From contig NZ_LGJH01000162.1 of assembly GCF_001298105.1 (NCBI RefSeq), positions 1 to 64,000 of the forward strand: a DNA stretch of 64,000 nucleotides. Direction: 5' to 3'. Under the pieces are notes generated by a model, which was given only the letters and a program-made list of their open reading frames with translations, did no database searches and was not told where the DNA came from. The position numbers were made by a program, and so were the translations under genes. Source of the DNA: Novosphingobium sp. ST904 (GTDB lineage Bacteria > Pseudomonadota > Alphaproteobacteria > Sphingomonadales > Sphingomonadaceae). Below are positions 26,639 through 34,638 of the stretch, piece after piece (positions within the stretch are counted from its first letter, which is position 1; every line of letters starts with the position of its first letter).

Positions 26639-27243
26639 GCATCCTCGGCCAAGTTATGGGCACCCAGAAGGCGCGCAAACGGAACGACTTCTATCCCACC
26701 ATCGATCCGCGCGCCGTGCAGGCACTTGCGCGTTTTCTACCGCCCGGCACCGTCTATGCGGAGCCTTGCGCGGGCGCAGGCGACCTTATCGGCTTGCTCG
26801 ATGCGCTTGGCCTGACATGCGATTGGGCGTTGGAGCTGGAGCCGCAAAGCGAATGCCTGCGCAACCGATGGCCCATCGCACGGGGGAATGCCTTGACCCT
26901 TTCGGCCCGCGACGTGGGGGATGCGACGTGCTTCGTGACGAACCCGCCCTGGAACAGACCGATGCTGCATGCCCTGATCCGGCATCTAGCCGCTATCCTG
27001 CCGACATGGATGCTGTTCGATGCCAGCTGGAAGCATACCCAGCAAGCGGCGGCGCTTGGCCCGATCTGCACCGATATCGTCAGCGTGGGGCGGCTGAAAT
27101 GGTTCGCCGGGTCCAAATACGACCCACCCGACGATTGCGCTTGGTATCTGTTTGACGCGCGCCCAGGGCGCGAGGCTGCGGCACCGCGCTTTCACTTTCG
27201 ACAAGCGCCGGTAGGGGACCGCACGCAGTTGACGTTGATCTAG
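26635..27243 (+). CDS. DNA adenine methyltransferase-like protein
   Basis: 202 residues from ATG 26635 (ATGA overlap). Motif I EPCAGAGDLIGLL near residue 42 binds S-adenosylmethionine; motif IV NPPW near residue 102 is the catalytic loop of N6-adenine or N4-cytosine methyltransferases. Short, with no visible specificity domain and no nuclease neighbour, so it is a solitary phage methylase that may protect phage DNA or regulate it. Confidence 0.85.
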   Translation: MSILGQVMGTQKARKRNDFYPTIDPRAVQALARFLPPGTVYAEPCAGAGDLIGLLDALGLTCDWALELEPQSECLRNRWPIARGNALTLSARDVGDATCFVTNPPWNRPMLHALIRHLAAILPTWMLFDASWKHTQQAAALGPICTDIVSVGRLKWFAGSKYDPPDDCAWYLFDARPGREAAAPRFHFRQAPVGDRTQLTLI

Positions 27244-27455
27244 ATGAGATCGCGGGGTTCGGTGCTGGCCGGTGTGCGCGCGACGGCAAGGGTGACGTCA
27301 AGCAGGGCCGCAATGTGTTCCGAACGAATTTCAGTCCCCAGCGGGAGACTTTCGAAAAGGGATTTCAGGGCCTCAAGCGCCGCGAGCGAGCGCGTGTGGT
27401 TGAGGTCTGCGTCAGGCGGACGCGGATCGGCCCGCACAAAACGGAAATCAGTCAT
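27240..27455 (-). CDS. small prophage protein, unknown
   Basis: 71 residues, MTDFRFVRADPRPPDADLNH then a helical C-terminal half (SLAALEALKSLFESLPLG). It is convergent with the methyltransferase gene, whose stop it overlaps by 4 bp. No recognised family. Confidence 0.55.
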   Translation of the reverse strand: MTDFRFVRADPRPPDADLNHTRSLAALEALKSLFESLPLGTEIRSEHIAALLDVTLAVARTPASTEPRDLI

Positions 27456-27521
27456 TACCCAGGTCTTCCATTCGGCCCCACCTTGCGGGCTGGTGGCCGG
27501 ACGTGACGGGTTGGAAGACCG

Positions 27522-27581
27522 CTAGAGCAACGGCAGGCATACGCCTCCCGACGCGCCCGACCATGGGCGACGTTGCTCTAG
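27522..27581. repeat. 11-bp perfect inverted repeat, 38-nt loop
   Basis: CTAGAGCAACG at 27522-27532 and its complement at 27571-27581. It lies in a 175-bp gap between a leftward and a rightward gene. No T-tract follows, so it may be a protein-binding site or RNA element, not a terminator. Confidence 0.55.
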
Positions 27582-27630
27582 AATTCGGGCTTCCATTCCC
27601 GGCACCGCGACCCGCGATGCGGGCGCGCCT

Positions 27631-27972
27631 ATGTCATCCTATACCCCGCGATGCAAGGATAACCGGGCACTTCCCGCGATTGCCCATCTGTGGCAGCCTG
27701 CCGCCATGCTGGCTGTATCAATAATTTTTGGAGCATTGCTCGGCCTGATCGTGCAGGCCGGGCGCTCGGGTTTCATCCCGGCGTGGGGAGAAGCAGAAGC
27801 GCCCGCATGGTTGCAACTTGTGGTAATCTGTCAGGCCCTTGCAATAGCTTACGGCTATGCCGGTTCCTCACGCGGTTTTCTGATTATCGGCCTTTGCGGG
27901 CTTGGCGCATATACTCTGGCACGGGCGGTTCTTGCCGCGCTGGTCGAAGTTGTGGCGGCAGTCCGCCATTAA
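27631..27972 (+). CDS. small prophage membrane protein
   Basis: 113 residues (or 88 from ATG 27706, MLAVSIIFGALLGLIVQ). Three hydrophobic helices: IIFGALLGLIVQAG, LQLVVICQALAIAYGYAG and FLIIGLCGLGAYTLARAVLA. It is isolated from the lysis cassette, so superinfection exclusion is as likely as a holin role. The 3' end overlaps the convergent gene by 4 bp. Start uncertain. Confidence 0.6.
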   Translation: MSSYTPRCKDNRALPAIAHLWQPAAMLAVSIIFGALLGLIVQAGRSGFIPAWGEAEAPAWLQLVVICQALAIAYGYAGSSRGFLIIGLCGLGAYTLARAVLAALVEVVAAVRH

Positions 27973-29276
27973 AGCAACGCCGCCTGCGCGGGAGGAACTT
28001 CGTCAGGGAACAGGGCGAAAGGATCTATCCCGCGCAATTGCATCCATGCCAGCGCTTTGGCCTCCTGAGCGTCGTATTCAGGCATTTTGCGCGTCTGCCA
28101 GCAATCGCGGCCCTCCTCTTGTGCCGCCTCGCCTAGGCGGCGGTCCGTGCGGGCGCGAATCCATTGTTCCGCCTCCCACGGTATCCAGCGCTCCAGCTTG
28201 CCGCCCCGCCCTGCCCCGTCCTTGGTTGGCCCGTCGATATAGGCTTCGAGAACACCCCGCGCCCATTCCTCGGGTGTCGTCACCGCGATCGACGTGATGG
28301 GGCGGCTGCACGGTTGAAAACTGCGATAGCCGGTGCCGCTGAACGAAAGGTCGCCGGGGCGGTGCCGATCGGCATCGAGGCGCATCGACAGGCCGTTGGT
28401 GTCAGCCAGGACATGCATGCCTCTGCATTCGAAACGGAACCTGCTGGGAATGCCCCACATGGGCAAGCGGCTTTCGGCCCTGGCTCGAACGCGCAGGGCC
28501 TTCATCAGGCGCTTCGGGCCGCGATTGACCCTGACCCCGAACGAGGTGCCGTTATTTGCCTCGTTGTTCAACAAATCCAACTGCGCCCATAGCTGCGGAT
28601 CGTATTCGTGATTGCCCGCGCGCTTGGCCTGGTCGTAAGCGTCGAGCAATTGCCAAGCCTCATCCGCGATTTCAGCAAGAGGGCGCGCGCGCGAAACCTT
28701 CCATTGGTAGGTGATATGGTCAGGGTCCAGCTTCGCGGACTTTGCGGCCTTCTGTTCCTTGGGTGTGTATCCGCCCTTACGCAGCGCCTCCAGCGACGCG
28801 CGCAGGCGATAGAGTGCCCGGAAACGGTGTGTATCGTCCCGCCATTCGAGCGCATCAAAGGTCGCGAGGGCATCCGGCGTCGCCTCGTCGGCCGTCAGCT
28901 CGGCTTGTGGCTGGTTAGTTCGGCGGTTTTCATTACAGTCCCAGCACACACCCCGCCCCGTGGGCAGGACAAAACGCCGCGTGTTCGCCATGCCGCGACT
29001 GTCCACAAACAGTGCGCGGCAATCGCTGCATTCCGGTTCTGTCACCGTCAGGCACGGATAGCAGATCGTGCCGCCTAGGCCGTCATGGTGCCATAGCGCC
29101 TCTGCCTTGCCCTTGGTATTGCAGCGGACGCAAAAGCACGGCGGCGGGGCCATGTAAGGAGGTACGACCGGCGCGAGGGCGGTTCGCATCGGCTGCGCGA
29201 ATAGGTCGCCCTGGTGTTGCGCGAACAGGTCTAGCTGCGCGGCGCTGCGGCGGGTCATATCAGGGGGGATTTTCAC
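27969..29276 (-). CDS. unknown protein with tandem beta-clamp motifs and zinc ribbons
   Basis: 435 residues from GTG 29276, preceded by the repeated SD cassette. Residues 14-18 are QLDLF, an exact match to the bacterial sliding-clamp-binding consensus QL(S/D)LF, followed by a second copy QGDLF at 22-26. Four Cys pairs (CFCVRC, CYPC, CSDC, CWDC) within residues ~48-115 suggest two zinc ribbons. The remaining ~300 residues are basic and helical, ending acidic; no nuclease or polymerase motif is obvious. It could bring a zinc-binding nucleic-acid protein to the host clamp. Confidence 0.78.
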   Translation of the reverse strand: MKIPPDMTRRSAAQLDLFAQHQGDLFAQPMRTALAPVVPPYMAPPPCFCVRCNTKGKAEALWHHDGLGGTICYPCLTVTEPECSDCRALFVDSRGMANTRRFVLPTGRGVCWDCNENRRTNQPQAELTADEATPDALATFDALEWRDDTHRFRALYRLRASLEALRKGGYTPKEQKAAKSAKLDPDHITYQWKVSRARPLAEIADEAWQLLDAYDQAKRAGNHEYDPQLWAQLDLLNNEANNGTSFGVRVNRGPKRLMKALRVRARAESRLPMWGIPSRFRFECRGMHVLADTNGLSMRLDADRHRPGDLSFSGTGYRSFQPCSRPITSIAVTTPEEWARGVLEAYIDGPTKDGAGRGGKLERWIPWEAEQWIRARTDRRLGEAAQEEGRDCWQTRKMPEYDAQEAKALAWMQLRGIDPFALFPDEVPPAQAALL

Positions 29277-29281
29277 AGGTT

Positions 29282-29297
29282 CGGCCTCCTATTGCCG
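29282..29297 (-). promoter_or_regulatory. repeated SD-hairpin cassette, copy 2
   Basis: Minus strand CGGCAATAGGAGGCCG, with AGGAGG in the loop of a CGGC/GCCG stem, 6 nt before the GTG start at 29276. Confidence 0.6.
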
Positions 29298-29363
29298 TTC
29301 GCACCCGCACTTTGGCGGCACAGGAAGCGCGCGGGCCTGACGCCCGCGCGCTCTCCAGTGCCG

Positions 29364-29963
29364 TCAGTGGTAGGCGGTGAAGTGTTGGGCGGCATAAACA
29401 GCCTTGCCGCCGATCCGGGCAAGCGGCTGCTCGAACGTGGCAAGGCGAACGTTATCGATTCGCACGCGGCCGCCTTTAGCTGCGCGGCGCAGCGGCTCCC
29501 CAATGTATTTCCCTACGAGGGGCACCGTCTTGCCTTGCTGCCAGTCGGTTTCCTCGATCTCGCGCGCGATCTCGCGAACCTCGACCATCGTCTTGCCGAT
29601 AAGTGCGGTCACCTCGAACCATTCGCGGTTGGTCTGTTCGTAGCCCCAACAGGTACTGAGCACGTCGCCTACAACAAGGCCACGCCCTTCCGCCTTGCGC
29701 TCGGCGGCCCGCTTCGCCTGCCGCTCGGCGTGAGCGGTGCAGGCAGCAAAGAACGATGTGACTTTGCATGCGCGTTCCTCAGCGCTGCGGAAGCGGTAGC
29801 GCCAAGCGGGCTTGAGTGCCCGCCCGGTGAAGACGGCGGCGCAGGGCGCGCCATCGGCCTGCTCGTAGATATAAGCCACGGCTGTGCTGTCTTTCGCGAA
29901 GACGCCGCGACATTTATGGAAAATCTGCTGGCGGCGCGCTTTGTCAAGCTGTTCGGGGCTCAT
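29364..29963 (-). CDS. prophage protein, unknown, 199 aa
   Basis: 199 residues, MSPEQLDKARRQQIFHKCRG start, helical Arg/Ala-rich middle (AERQAKRAAERKAEGRG) and a beta-rich C-terminal half (WFEVTALIGKTMVEVREIAR). Similar proteins recur in alphaproteobacterial phages without known function. Second gene of the 30,110 operon, 3 nt after the previous stop. Confidence 0.68.
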   Translation of the reverse strand: MSPEQLDKARRQQIFHKCRGVFAKDSTAVAYIYEQADGAPCAAVFTGRALKPAWRYRFRSAEERACKVTSFFAACTAHAERQAKRAAERKAEGRGLVVGDVLSTCWGYEQTNREWFEVTALIGKTMVEVREIAREIEETDWQQGKTVPLVGKYIGEPLRRAAKGGRVRIDNVRLATFEQPLARIGGKAVYAAQHFTAYH

Positions 29964-29966
29964 TAC

Positions 29967-30110
29967 TCAGGCTCCCCGCTTGAGAATGTCGGCGCATTCG
30001 AGAAGCTCGACCAACCTGCGCGCCCAGTCCTCGGCTTCGGACTGCTTGCCGCATTGCTTGTACGCGATGGCCTTTGCCAAAGCCTGAGCCACCTTAGAAC
30101 GATCAACCAT
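29967..30110 (-). CDS. 47-aa leader protein of second leftward operon
   Basis: Helical, MVDRSKVAQALAKAIAYKQC... with two predicted helices (SEAEDWARRLVELLECADIL), resembling half of a TPR-like hairpin. The ATG at 30110 follows SD cassette copy 3, and the next gene follows after 3 nt. Function unknown. Confidence 0.62.
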   Translation of the reverse strand: MVDRSKVAQALAKAIAYKQCGKQSEAEDWARRLVELLECADILKRGA

Positions 30111-30114
30111 GTTT

Positions 30115-30130
30115 CGGCCTCCTATTGCCG
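30115..30130 (-). promoter_or_regulatory. repeated SD-hairpin cassette, copy 3
   Basis: Minus strand CGGCAATAGGAGGCCG, identical to copy 2, followed by AAAC and the ATG at 30110. Confidence 0.6.
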
Positions 30131-30158
30131 TTTCAGTCGGCCATCCGCCAACTGTTAT

Positions 30159-30200
30159 TTAGTCATATTGGCTAAATAAATGATTTGTCAATATGACTAA
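30159..30200. promoter_or_regulatory. leftward promoter overlapped by operator-like sites 4 and 5
   Basis: Minus-strand TTGACA (30191-30186), 18-nt spacer, TATGAC (30167-30162). Site 4 (TTAGTC-ATATT-GGCTAA, 30159-30175) covers the -10, and site 5 (TTTGTC-AATAT-GACTAA, 30184-30200) covers the -35. A reciprocal plus-strand TTGGCT-N18-TATGAC also exists, so the element may fire both ways. Two sites on the two promoter boxes strongly suggest repression. Confidence 0.75.
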
Positions 30201-30388
30201 ATAACATGCCCGGACAGCGCGCCGTCAGGCGCGCGGTGCGTCCGGGCTCACTCTCCCTGACCCTCGCTTTCCTGCCACTTTTCGCCCGCTTGCTCACCTG
30301 ACATTCGCCTACCGCCCCGCTTACCCGGACCCGTTTTGTGCAAGCAGAGCATAGGCCAAGGGTGGATGCTCGGCATGGGTCCGGGGGC

Positions 30389-30623
30389 GTTCCGTATGTT
30401 CTGGCCCGTTCTGGGCATGGAACGGCAGAACATTAGGTTTTCAGCCGTTTATTGAGGCGTTCCAACTGTTCTATCGATGGGAGAGGTTTTGCGCATGTAT
30501 GCGCCTATGCGCACACCATACACAGGCGCGAGATAGATAGAACAATCAGAACATGTTCTTTTTATCTTATATTTCAATATGATATCTGTTCCAATGTTCG
30601 TTCCGGTAAAGAACAATCGGAAC
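30389..30623. repeat. array of four GTTCY-N4-GTTCT sites
   Basis: Sites at 30389-30402 (GTTCC-GTAT-GTTCT, plus), 30459-30472 (GTTCC-AACT-GTTCT, plus), 30539-30552 (GTTCT-GATT-GTTCT, minus) and 30610-30623 (GTTCC-GATT-GTTCT, minus). Spacing is 70, 80 and 71 bp; the outer pair faces the inner pair. Extra GTTC half-sites occur at 30408, 30420 and 30588-30604. A 7-bp inverted repeat TGCGCAT/ATGCGCA lies between sites 2 and 3. Candidate packaging, origin or late-activator region. Confidence 0.65.
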
Positions 30624-30648
30624 GGACATGGGGAGCCCTTGCGTTCAT

Positions 30649-30665
30649 TTAGTCCATTCGGATAA
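30649..30665 (+). promoter_or_regulatory. 17-bp operator-like site 8 in late promoter candidate
   Basis: TTAGTC-CATTC-GGATAA. With TTGCGT at 30639-30644 and GATAAT at 30661-30666 (16-nt spacer) it makes the best rightward promoter upstream of the terminase genes. Confidence 0.65.
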
Positions 30666-31379
30666 TGACCTAGGCCATGCTCGATGCGCTAGCGCCACAC
30701 TCGAATATTCTAAGGGTCGGATATCCGGCTCAATGGGTGTTCCGGGGGTGCGACTTCGGCGGGCTGGGGAAATTCGGGCCGCGCGTGGTAGCTGCGGCCG
30801 GGCGTCGGAACTGCGATCTTGGCAGGCATGCAGGCGTCGGCGTCCAGGCGGGGAGCGGCAGCGCCCTCCCCGCCTCGAATGTGCAAAATCAATCACTTAG
30901 CAGCATCGCCGTCGCGCCCGTCGCACCGATGCCGTCGCACCGCCTGACAGGATCGGCGGTTTTCTGCGCCCTTGATACCGCCCGTCGTCTAATCGCCAGT
31001 TTTCAGACAGCCTCGGCCATGGCGCGCATCGCGGCCCATCGGTCGGCCCCGCCGTCGTCGCCGGTCGGGGGGGGTGGCCCCCTTTCGGTTCGCGCGCGCG
31101 TCCCCATGGGGGTCGCGCAGGACAGACCCGGATTTTCAAAAAAACCGGCCTTTCGGCCCCCTCGATCACTGGATGCGGATGCACCGGCTTTCAGAGGGCG
31201 CGGAAACTTCGACCGTCAGACGTGGGGTCCGGGGTGGCGATGCCTTACGCATACGCGAAACAGCGCTGTGGGCCGCGTGAAGGTGCCAATTATGGAATCG
31301 GAGGGGTCCGGGGGCGCAAAGGCGCTCTCGGCTCGTACGATCTTGGCAGGGCTGCGACGCTAGGCGGGGGGCTCGGCTG
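30666..31379. other. 715-bp gap without a convincing gene
   Basis: No reading frame here has phage-like composition; the longest (plus strand, about 228 codons) is Ser/Ala/Arg/Pro low-complexity typical of high-GC antisense. Several GTGCGACG/GTCGCACC-type short repeats occur around 30,920-30,960. It probably forms the leader of the late transcript and may contain cos/pac. The 30,201-30,433 stretch holds only a weak minus-strand frame (30,248-30,433). Confidence 0.5.
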
Positions 31380-31997
31380 ATGTCAAGCAAGCCGTCTGCA
31401 CTGATGCAGGTTATGCAGGGCGAAGCAGACGAGCGGGGCGGAAACGAGTTCTTCCCCGAAGCCAGCCAGCTTGACCTTCTGCGCGATGAACGCGGGAATT
31501 TGCCTGCGGATGCCTTGCGGCAAATCCGGGCGCAACAAGGACGTGGCAGACCGCGCGGTGCCCGCAACAAGCGCAGCGAGAAAATCGCGAAGTGGTTCAT
31601 CGCTCAATATGGTGACCCGCTGGTGGCGCTTGGCGAGATCATGAACACCCCTATCGACGTGATCTACGAGCAGATGATCCTTGCTCAAGGCGGCGAGGCG
31701 AAGGGGAAGCGGGTGACGGGACGGGACGCCATGGAATTTCGTAAATCCGCTATTCTTGACGTGCTGCCATACATTCACGGCAAGCAGCCCATCGCAGTAG
31801 ATTTCAACGGCAAAGCGGATGCGGTGATCTTTATTCCGGGCCTTAACGCGCCCGCCGGCTTCACGCGCGATCAGTTGACCGACGCGACAGAAAAGCTTGG
31901 CATTGAGGCCATTGAAGCGGCGGGCATTCGCTTGGACGACGGCACACTGTTGCCCGATCCCAGCAAGTGGGCACACGCCGACGACGACGATGATTGA
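31380..31997 (+). CDS. terS: terminase small subunit-like DNA-binding protein
   Basis: 205 residues directly before terL (8-nt overlap). It contains an AT-hook/homeodomain-like stretch RGRPRGARNKRSEKIAKWFI and a long acidic tail (HADDDDD). Small terminase subunits recognise the packaging site and load the large subunit. The assignment rests on position and the basic DNA-binding stretch. Confidence 0.75.
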   Translation: MSSKPSALMQVMQGEADERGGNEFFPEASQLDLLRDERGNLPADALRQIRAQQGRGRPRGARNKRSEKIAKWFIAQYGDPLVALGEIMNTPIDVIYEQMILAQGGEAKGKRVTGRDAMEFRKSAILDVLPYIHGKQPIAVDFNGKADAVIFIPGLNAPAGFTRDQLTDATEKLGIEAIEAAGIRLDDGTLLPDPSKWAHADDDDD

Positions 31998-33594
31998 TTT
32001 TTCATCGATCGACGACCTTGACCGCACTGGCGAGGCCGAAGCGCTTACGATGGTTCCCGTGGGGCCGGTCGCGCACCGGTTCGTTCATGACCAATCCTAC
32101 ATGCGGACCATCATGGGGCCGTTCGGATCGGCTAAGACTACGACGACCTTCCAAGCGATTATCATGGCTGGGCTTTGGCAGCATACCGCGCCGGACGGGA
32201 TGAAGTATTCGCGTGGCTGCATCACGCGACCGACCTACGGCCAGCTTCAAGATACTGTCATGAAGGACTGGTTCGCGTGGTTTCCCAAGACGCGAGACAA
32301 CTGGAATGGCGATCGCCTGGAGCACACGGTTACGCTGGACATTCCCGGCATCGCCAAGCTGAACATACAGGTGTTGTTTCGGGCCTGTGAGGACCGGGTA
32401 AAAGCGGAACAGATTTTCAAGGGAATGCAGCTTACATGGCTGTGGCCCAACGAAATCGACACGCAAGATCCCAGCGTTCTGGAATTCGGCTTGCCCCGCC
32501 TCGGGCGATATCCACCTGCGGCAAAGGGCGGCTGTGCCTGGTACGGCATGTTCGCAGACATGAACGCGCCGGACGTAGACAATTACACTTACGACTTGCT
32601 CGTCAACAAGAACATGGGGCTACCGCAAGCGGTCGAAGACGCCCTGCGCGAAAAGCTTGGACCGAATTTCCGGATTGCATTCCACCGTCAGCCCGGAGGC
32701 CTGGACCCGGATGCCGAAAACCTCATGAACCTTCCTGAAGGTTATTATGAGCGTTTGATGGTGGGCAAGACGACCAATTGGATTCGTCGATTCGTTCACA
32801 ACCAATTCGGCGCCGTGCGGAACGGACAGCCTGTTTACGAAGAATTCAACGACGAGATTCACACGGCGAAAGAGGACCTGAAGGCTCTGGACGGTGTGTC
32901 GGTTGGCCTGGCTGTGGACGGCGGTTCGACCCCTGCTGCGATGTTCGGCCAGAAGGATGACATGGGGCGCATCCGGTGGTTGGCCGAGGTCGTGGTTTTT
33001 GCGCCGGGGTCGGAGCATTCGCTGGAACAGATGGACGCCGAGTCCTTTGGCGAGCTTTGCGGTGAATTCTGGCTCGAAAACTACGGAAAGCATGACTTCG
33101 CAGGCGCTTGGGGCGATCCCGCGGCTTGGTACGGTGTTGAGGACAAGCACAGCTGGGTTACGCTGTTCTGGAGCGCGTTTAAGAAGAAAGTTGGCCGCGG
33201 GGCGGTGCGCTGGAAGTTGAAGCCCGCCCCGATGCAGCATGAGAACCGCTTGCCGGAAAGACTCAAGGCCGTGCGCGATCCGCTGAAAAAGATGATCGGC
33301 GGGCAACCTGCTTTCCAACTTTCGCCGACCTGCAAGGTGACACGCCGGGGTTTCAACAACGGCTACGTCATTACGCGTGTGCAATTGTCGAATGGCGGGG
33401 GACGCTGGGCTGACAAGCCGCTCAAGAACGACTTTTCGCACATTCACGATGCCGGTCAGTATCTGAACCTCGGTCTGACCAAGGTTGGAGCCGTCGATGA
33501 TGACGGCCAGCCCAAATCGAAAGCCGCCAAGCGGCGGACGCCCGGCGGCGGCAAGGTCAATCATGGCGGCAGCGCGTTCGCGCCGAAACGTTGA
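31990..33594 (+). CDS. terL: terminase large subunit
   Basis: 534 residues from ATG 31990. Walker A GPFGSAKTTT lies near residues 43-52, Walker B-like LTWLWPNEID near 155, and nuclease-domain acidics in VGLAVDGGSTPAAMFG and FAGAWGDPAAW. It packages phage DNA through the portal, powered by ATP hydrolysis, and cuts concatemers. The longer open frame overlaps terS and is rejected as a start. Confidence 0.93.
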   Translation: MIDFSSIDDLDRTGEAEALTMVPVGPVAHRFVHDQSYMRTIMGPFGSAKTTTTFQAIIMAGLWQHTAPDGMKYSRGCITRPTYGQLQDTVMKDWFAWFPKTRDNWNGDRLEHTVTLDIPGIAKLNIQVLFRACEDRVKAEQIFKGMQLTWLWPNEIDTQDPSVLEFGLPRLGRYPPAAKGGCAWYGMFADMNAPDVDNYTYDLLVNKNMGLPQAVEDALREKLGPNFRIAFHRQPGGLDPDAENLMNLPEGYYERLMVGKTTNWIRRFVHNQFGAVRNGQPVYEEFNDEIHTAKEDLKALDGVSVGLAVDGGSTPAAMFGQKDDMGRIRWLAEVVVFAPGSEHSLEQMDAESFGELCGEFWLENYGKHDFAGAWGDPAAWYGVEDKHSWVTLFWSAFKKKVGRGAVRWKLKPAPMQHENRLPERLKAVRDPLKKMIGGQPAFQLSPTCKVTRRGFNNGYVITRVQLSNGGGRWADKPLKNDFSHIHDAGQYLNLGLTKVGAVDDDGQPKSKAAKRRTPGGGKVNHGGSAFAPKR

Positions 33595-33610
33595 AAATGG
33601 AGGTCACATA

Positions 33611-33835
33611 ATGGGTGCGGTGGGGAAGATGCTGCTTTCGCCAATCGGGGCGATGGCCGGTCTGTTCAACAAACCGAAAATCGATGTGCCAGCAGCACAG
33701 CCGCAGGCGATCGACCGATCGAGTTCGGTCGTTCTGGAGGCGGTAGCGAGCCGGCGCGGTTCCCTTGCGAACAAGCGGACGGGATCGCTCGGGGCTGAGG
33801 CTTCCGGTGGCAAGAAGACTTCGCTGGGCGGCTGA
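33611..33835 (+). CDS. small prophage protein between terL and head genes
   Basis: 74 residues, MGAVGKMLLSPIGAMAGLFN then a Ser/Gly/Lys-rich tail. Start at 33611 with GGAGG seven to eleven bases upstream. A short amphipathic N-terminus and basic tail are typical of tiny phage head-associated proteins. Function unknown. Confidence 0.65.
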   Translation: MGAVGKMLLSPIGAMAGLFNKPKIDVPAAQPQAIDRSSSVVLEAVASRRGSLANKRTGSLGAEASGGKKTSLGG

Positions 33836-33866
33836 TCGCCCCGCGTTGCGAAGGAAGGAACGCAGC

Positions 33867-34616
33867 ATGGATACAAAAATCAGCGACTTGCTGAAGGTGA
33901 ACGTCGATGACGGCATTGCCGCTTTCAGCACCCTCAGCGATGACGAGCTTGCGGCTTTTGCTGCCGCTGAGGCGGCAGCGACAAATCGCAAGAGCCTGCT
34001 CAAGGCCATAGCGACCGAACAGGAAGCACGCGCCCACACGGCGAAGGAACAGAAAATCATTGCGCTGGCCGCCGATGCCGGTGTTCGCGTCTTTACCGAT
34101 GCAGATGTTCGCGCGCTGATCGAAGAAACGAAGATGGAGCAGAACGAGCGCATCGCCGCGCTGGAAATCAAGCTGGCAGATGCCGAGGCCGGTACGACGG
34201 CGCAGGAGGTAGCGGCGCAGCCCCGCAAGCTGGCGGTAATCGGCAATGCGGAAGGCCCCTGCCTGCGTATCGCGTTCACCGGGAGCGACGATATGACCAT
34301 TCAGGAGCTGCCCGAACTGGAATTCCAGAGAGGCGCGTTCAAGTTCGATCATTCGCGCCGGGTGGTATCGCTGGAGCAGCCGATCGTCTTCCCGATCGCG
34401 GTTCGCCGGACCGAAATCACGAAGGCATGGCTCGTGGGCAAGAACGGCGACGCTGCTGCGGTATGTGAATTCATCAGCCCGCTTGCGGTGGGCGGCGGTA
34501 CGCGCGCGAAGATCAATGCCGGCCACCTGTCGTTCAGCGAACCGAAGGTCGACATGCTTGCCAGCGCCGCGAATGCGATCCTTGCCGTTACCGGCGGCGA
34601 CACGATCGAAGACTGA
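33867..34616 (+). CDS. prophage structural-region protein, unknown
   Basis: 249 residues with start MDTKISDLLKVNVDDGIAAF (SD AAGGAAGGA). The N-terminal half is a coiled-coil helix (EAAATNRKSLLKAIATEQEA), the C-terminal half beta-rich (VSLEQPIVFPIAVRRTEITK). It might be a capsid-decoration or assembly factor; I do not recognise it. Confidence 0.68.
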   Translation: MDTKISDLLKVNVDDGIAAFSTLSDDELAAFAAAEAAATNRKSLLKAIATEQEARAHTAKEQKIIALAADAGVRVFTDADVRALIEETKMEQNERIAALEIKLADAEAGTTAQEVAAQPRKLAVIGNAEGPCLRIAFTGSDDMTIQELPELEFQRGAFKFDHSRRVVSLEQPIVFPIAVRRTEITKAWLVGKNGDAAAVCEFISPLAVGGGTRAKINAGHLSFSEPKVDMLASAANAILAVTGGDTIED

Positions 34617-34638
34617 TCTAGGCGGGAAGGCCGGGCGG

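Noticed and set aside
30248..30433. 61-codon minus-strand frame
   Set aside because: Overlaps the GTTC repeat array and has unlikely composition; not enough support.
30677..31363. 228-codon plus-strand frame before terS
   Set aside because: Low-complexity Ser/Ala/Arg/Pro composition, no ribosome-binding site and no domain; treated as non-coding.
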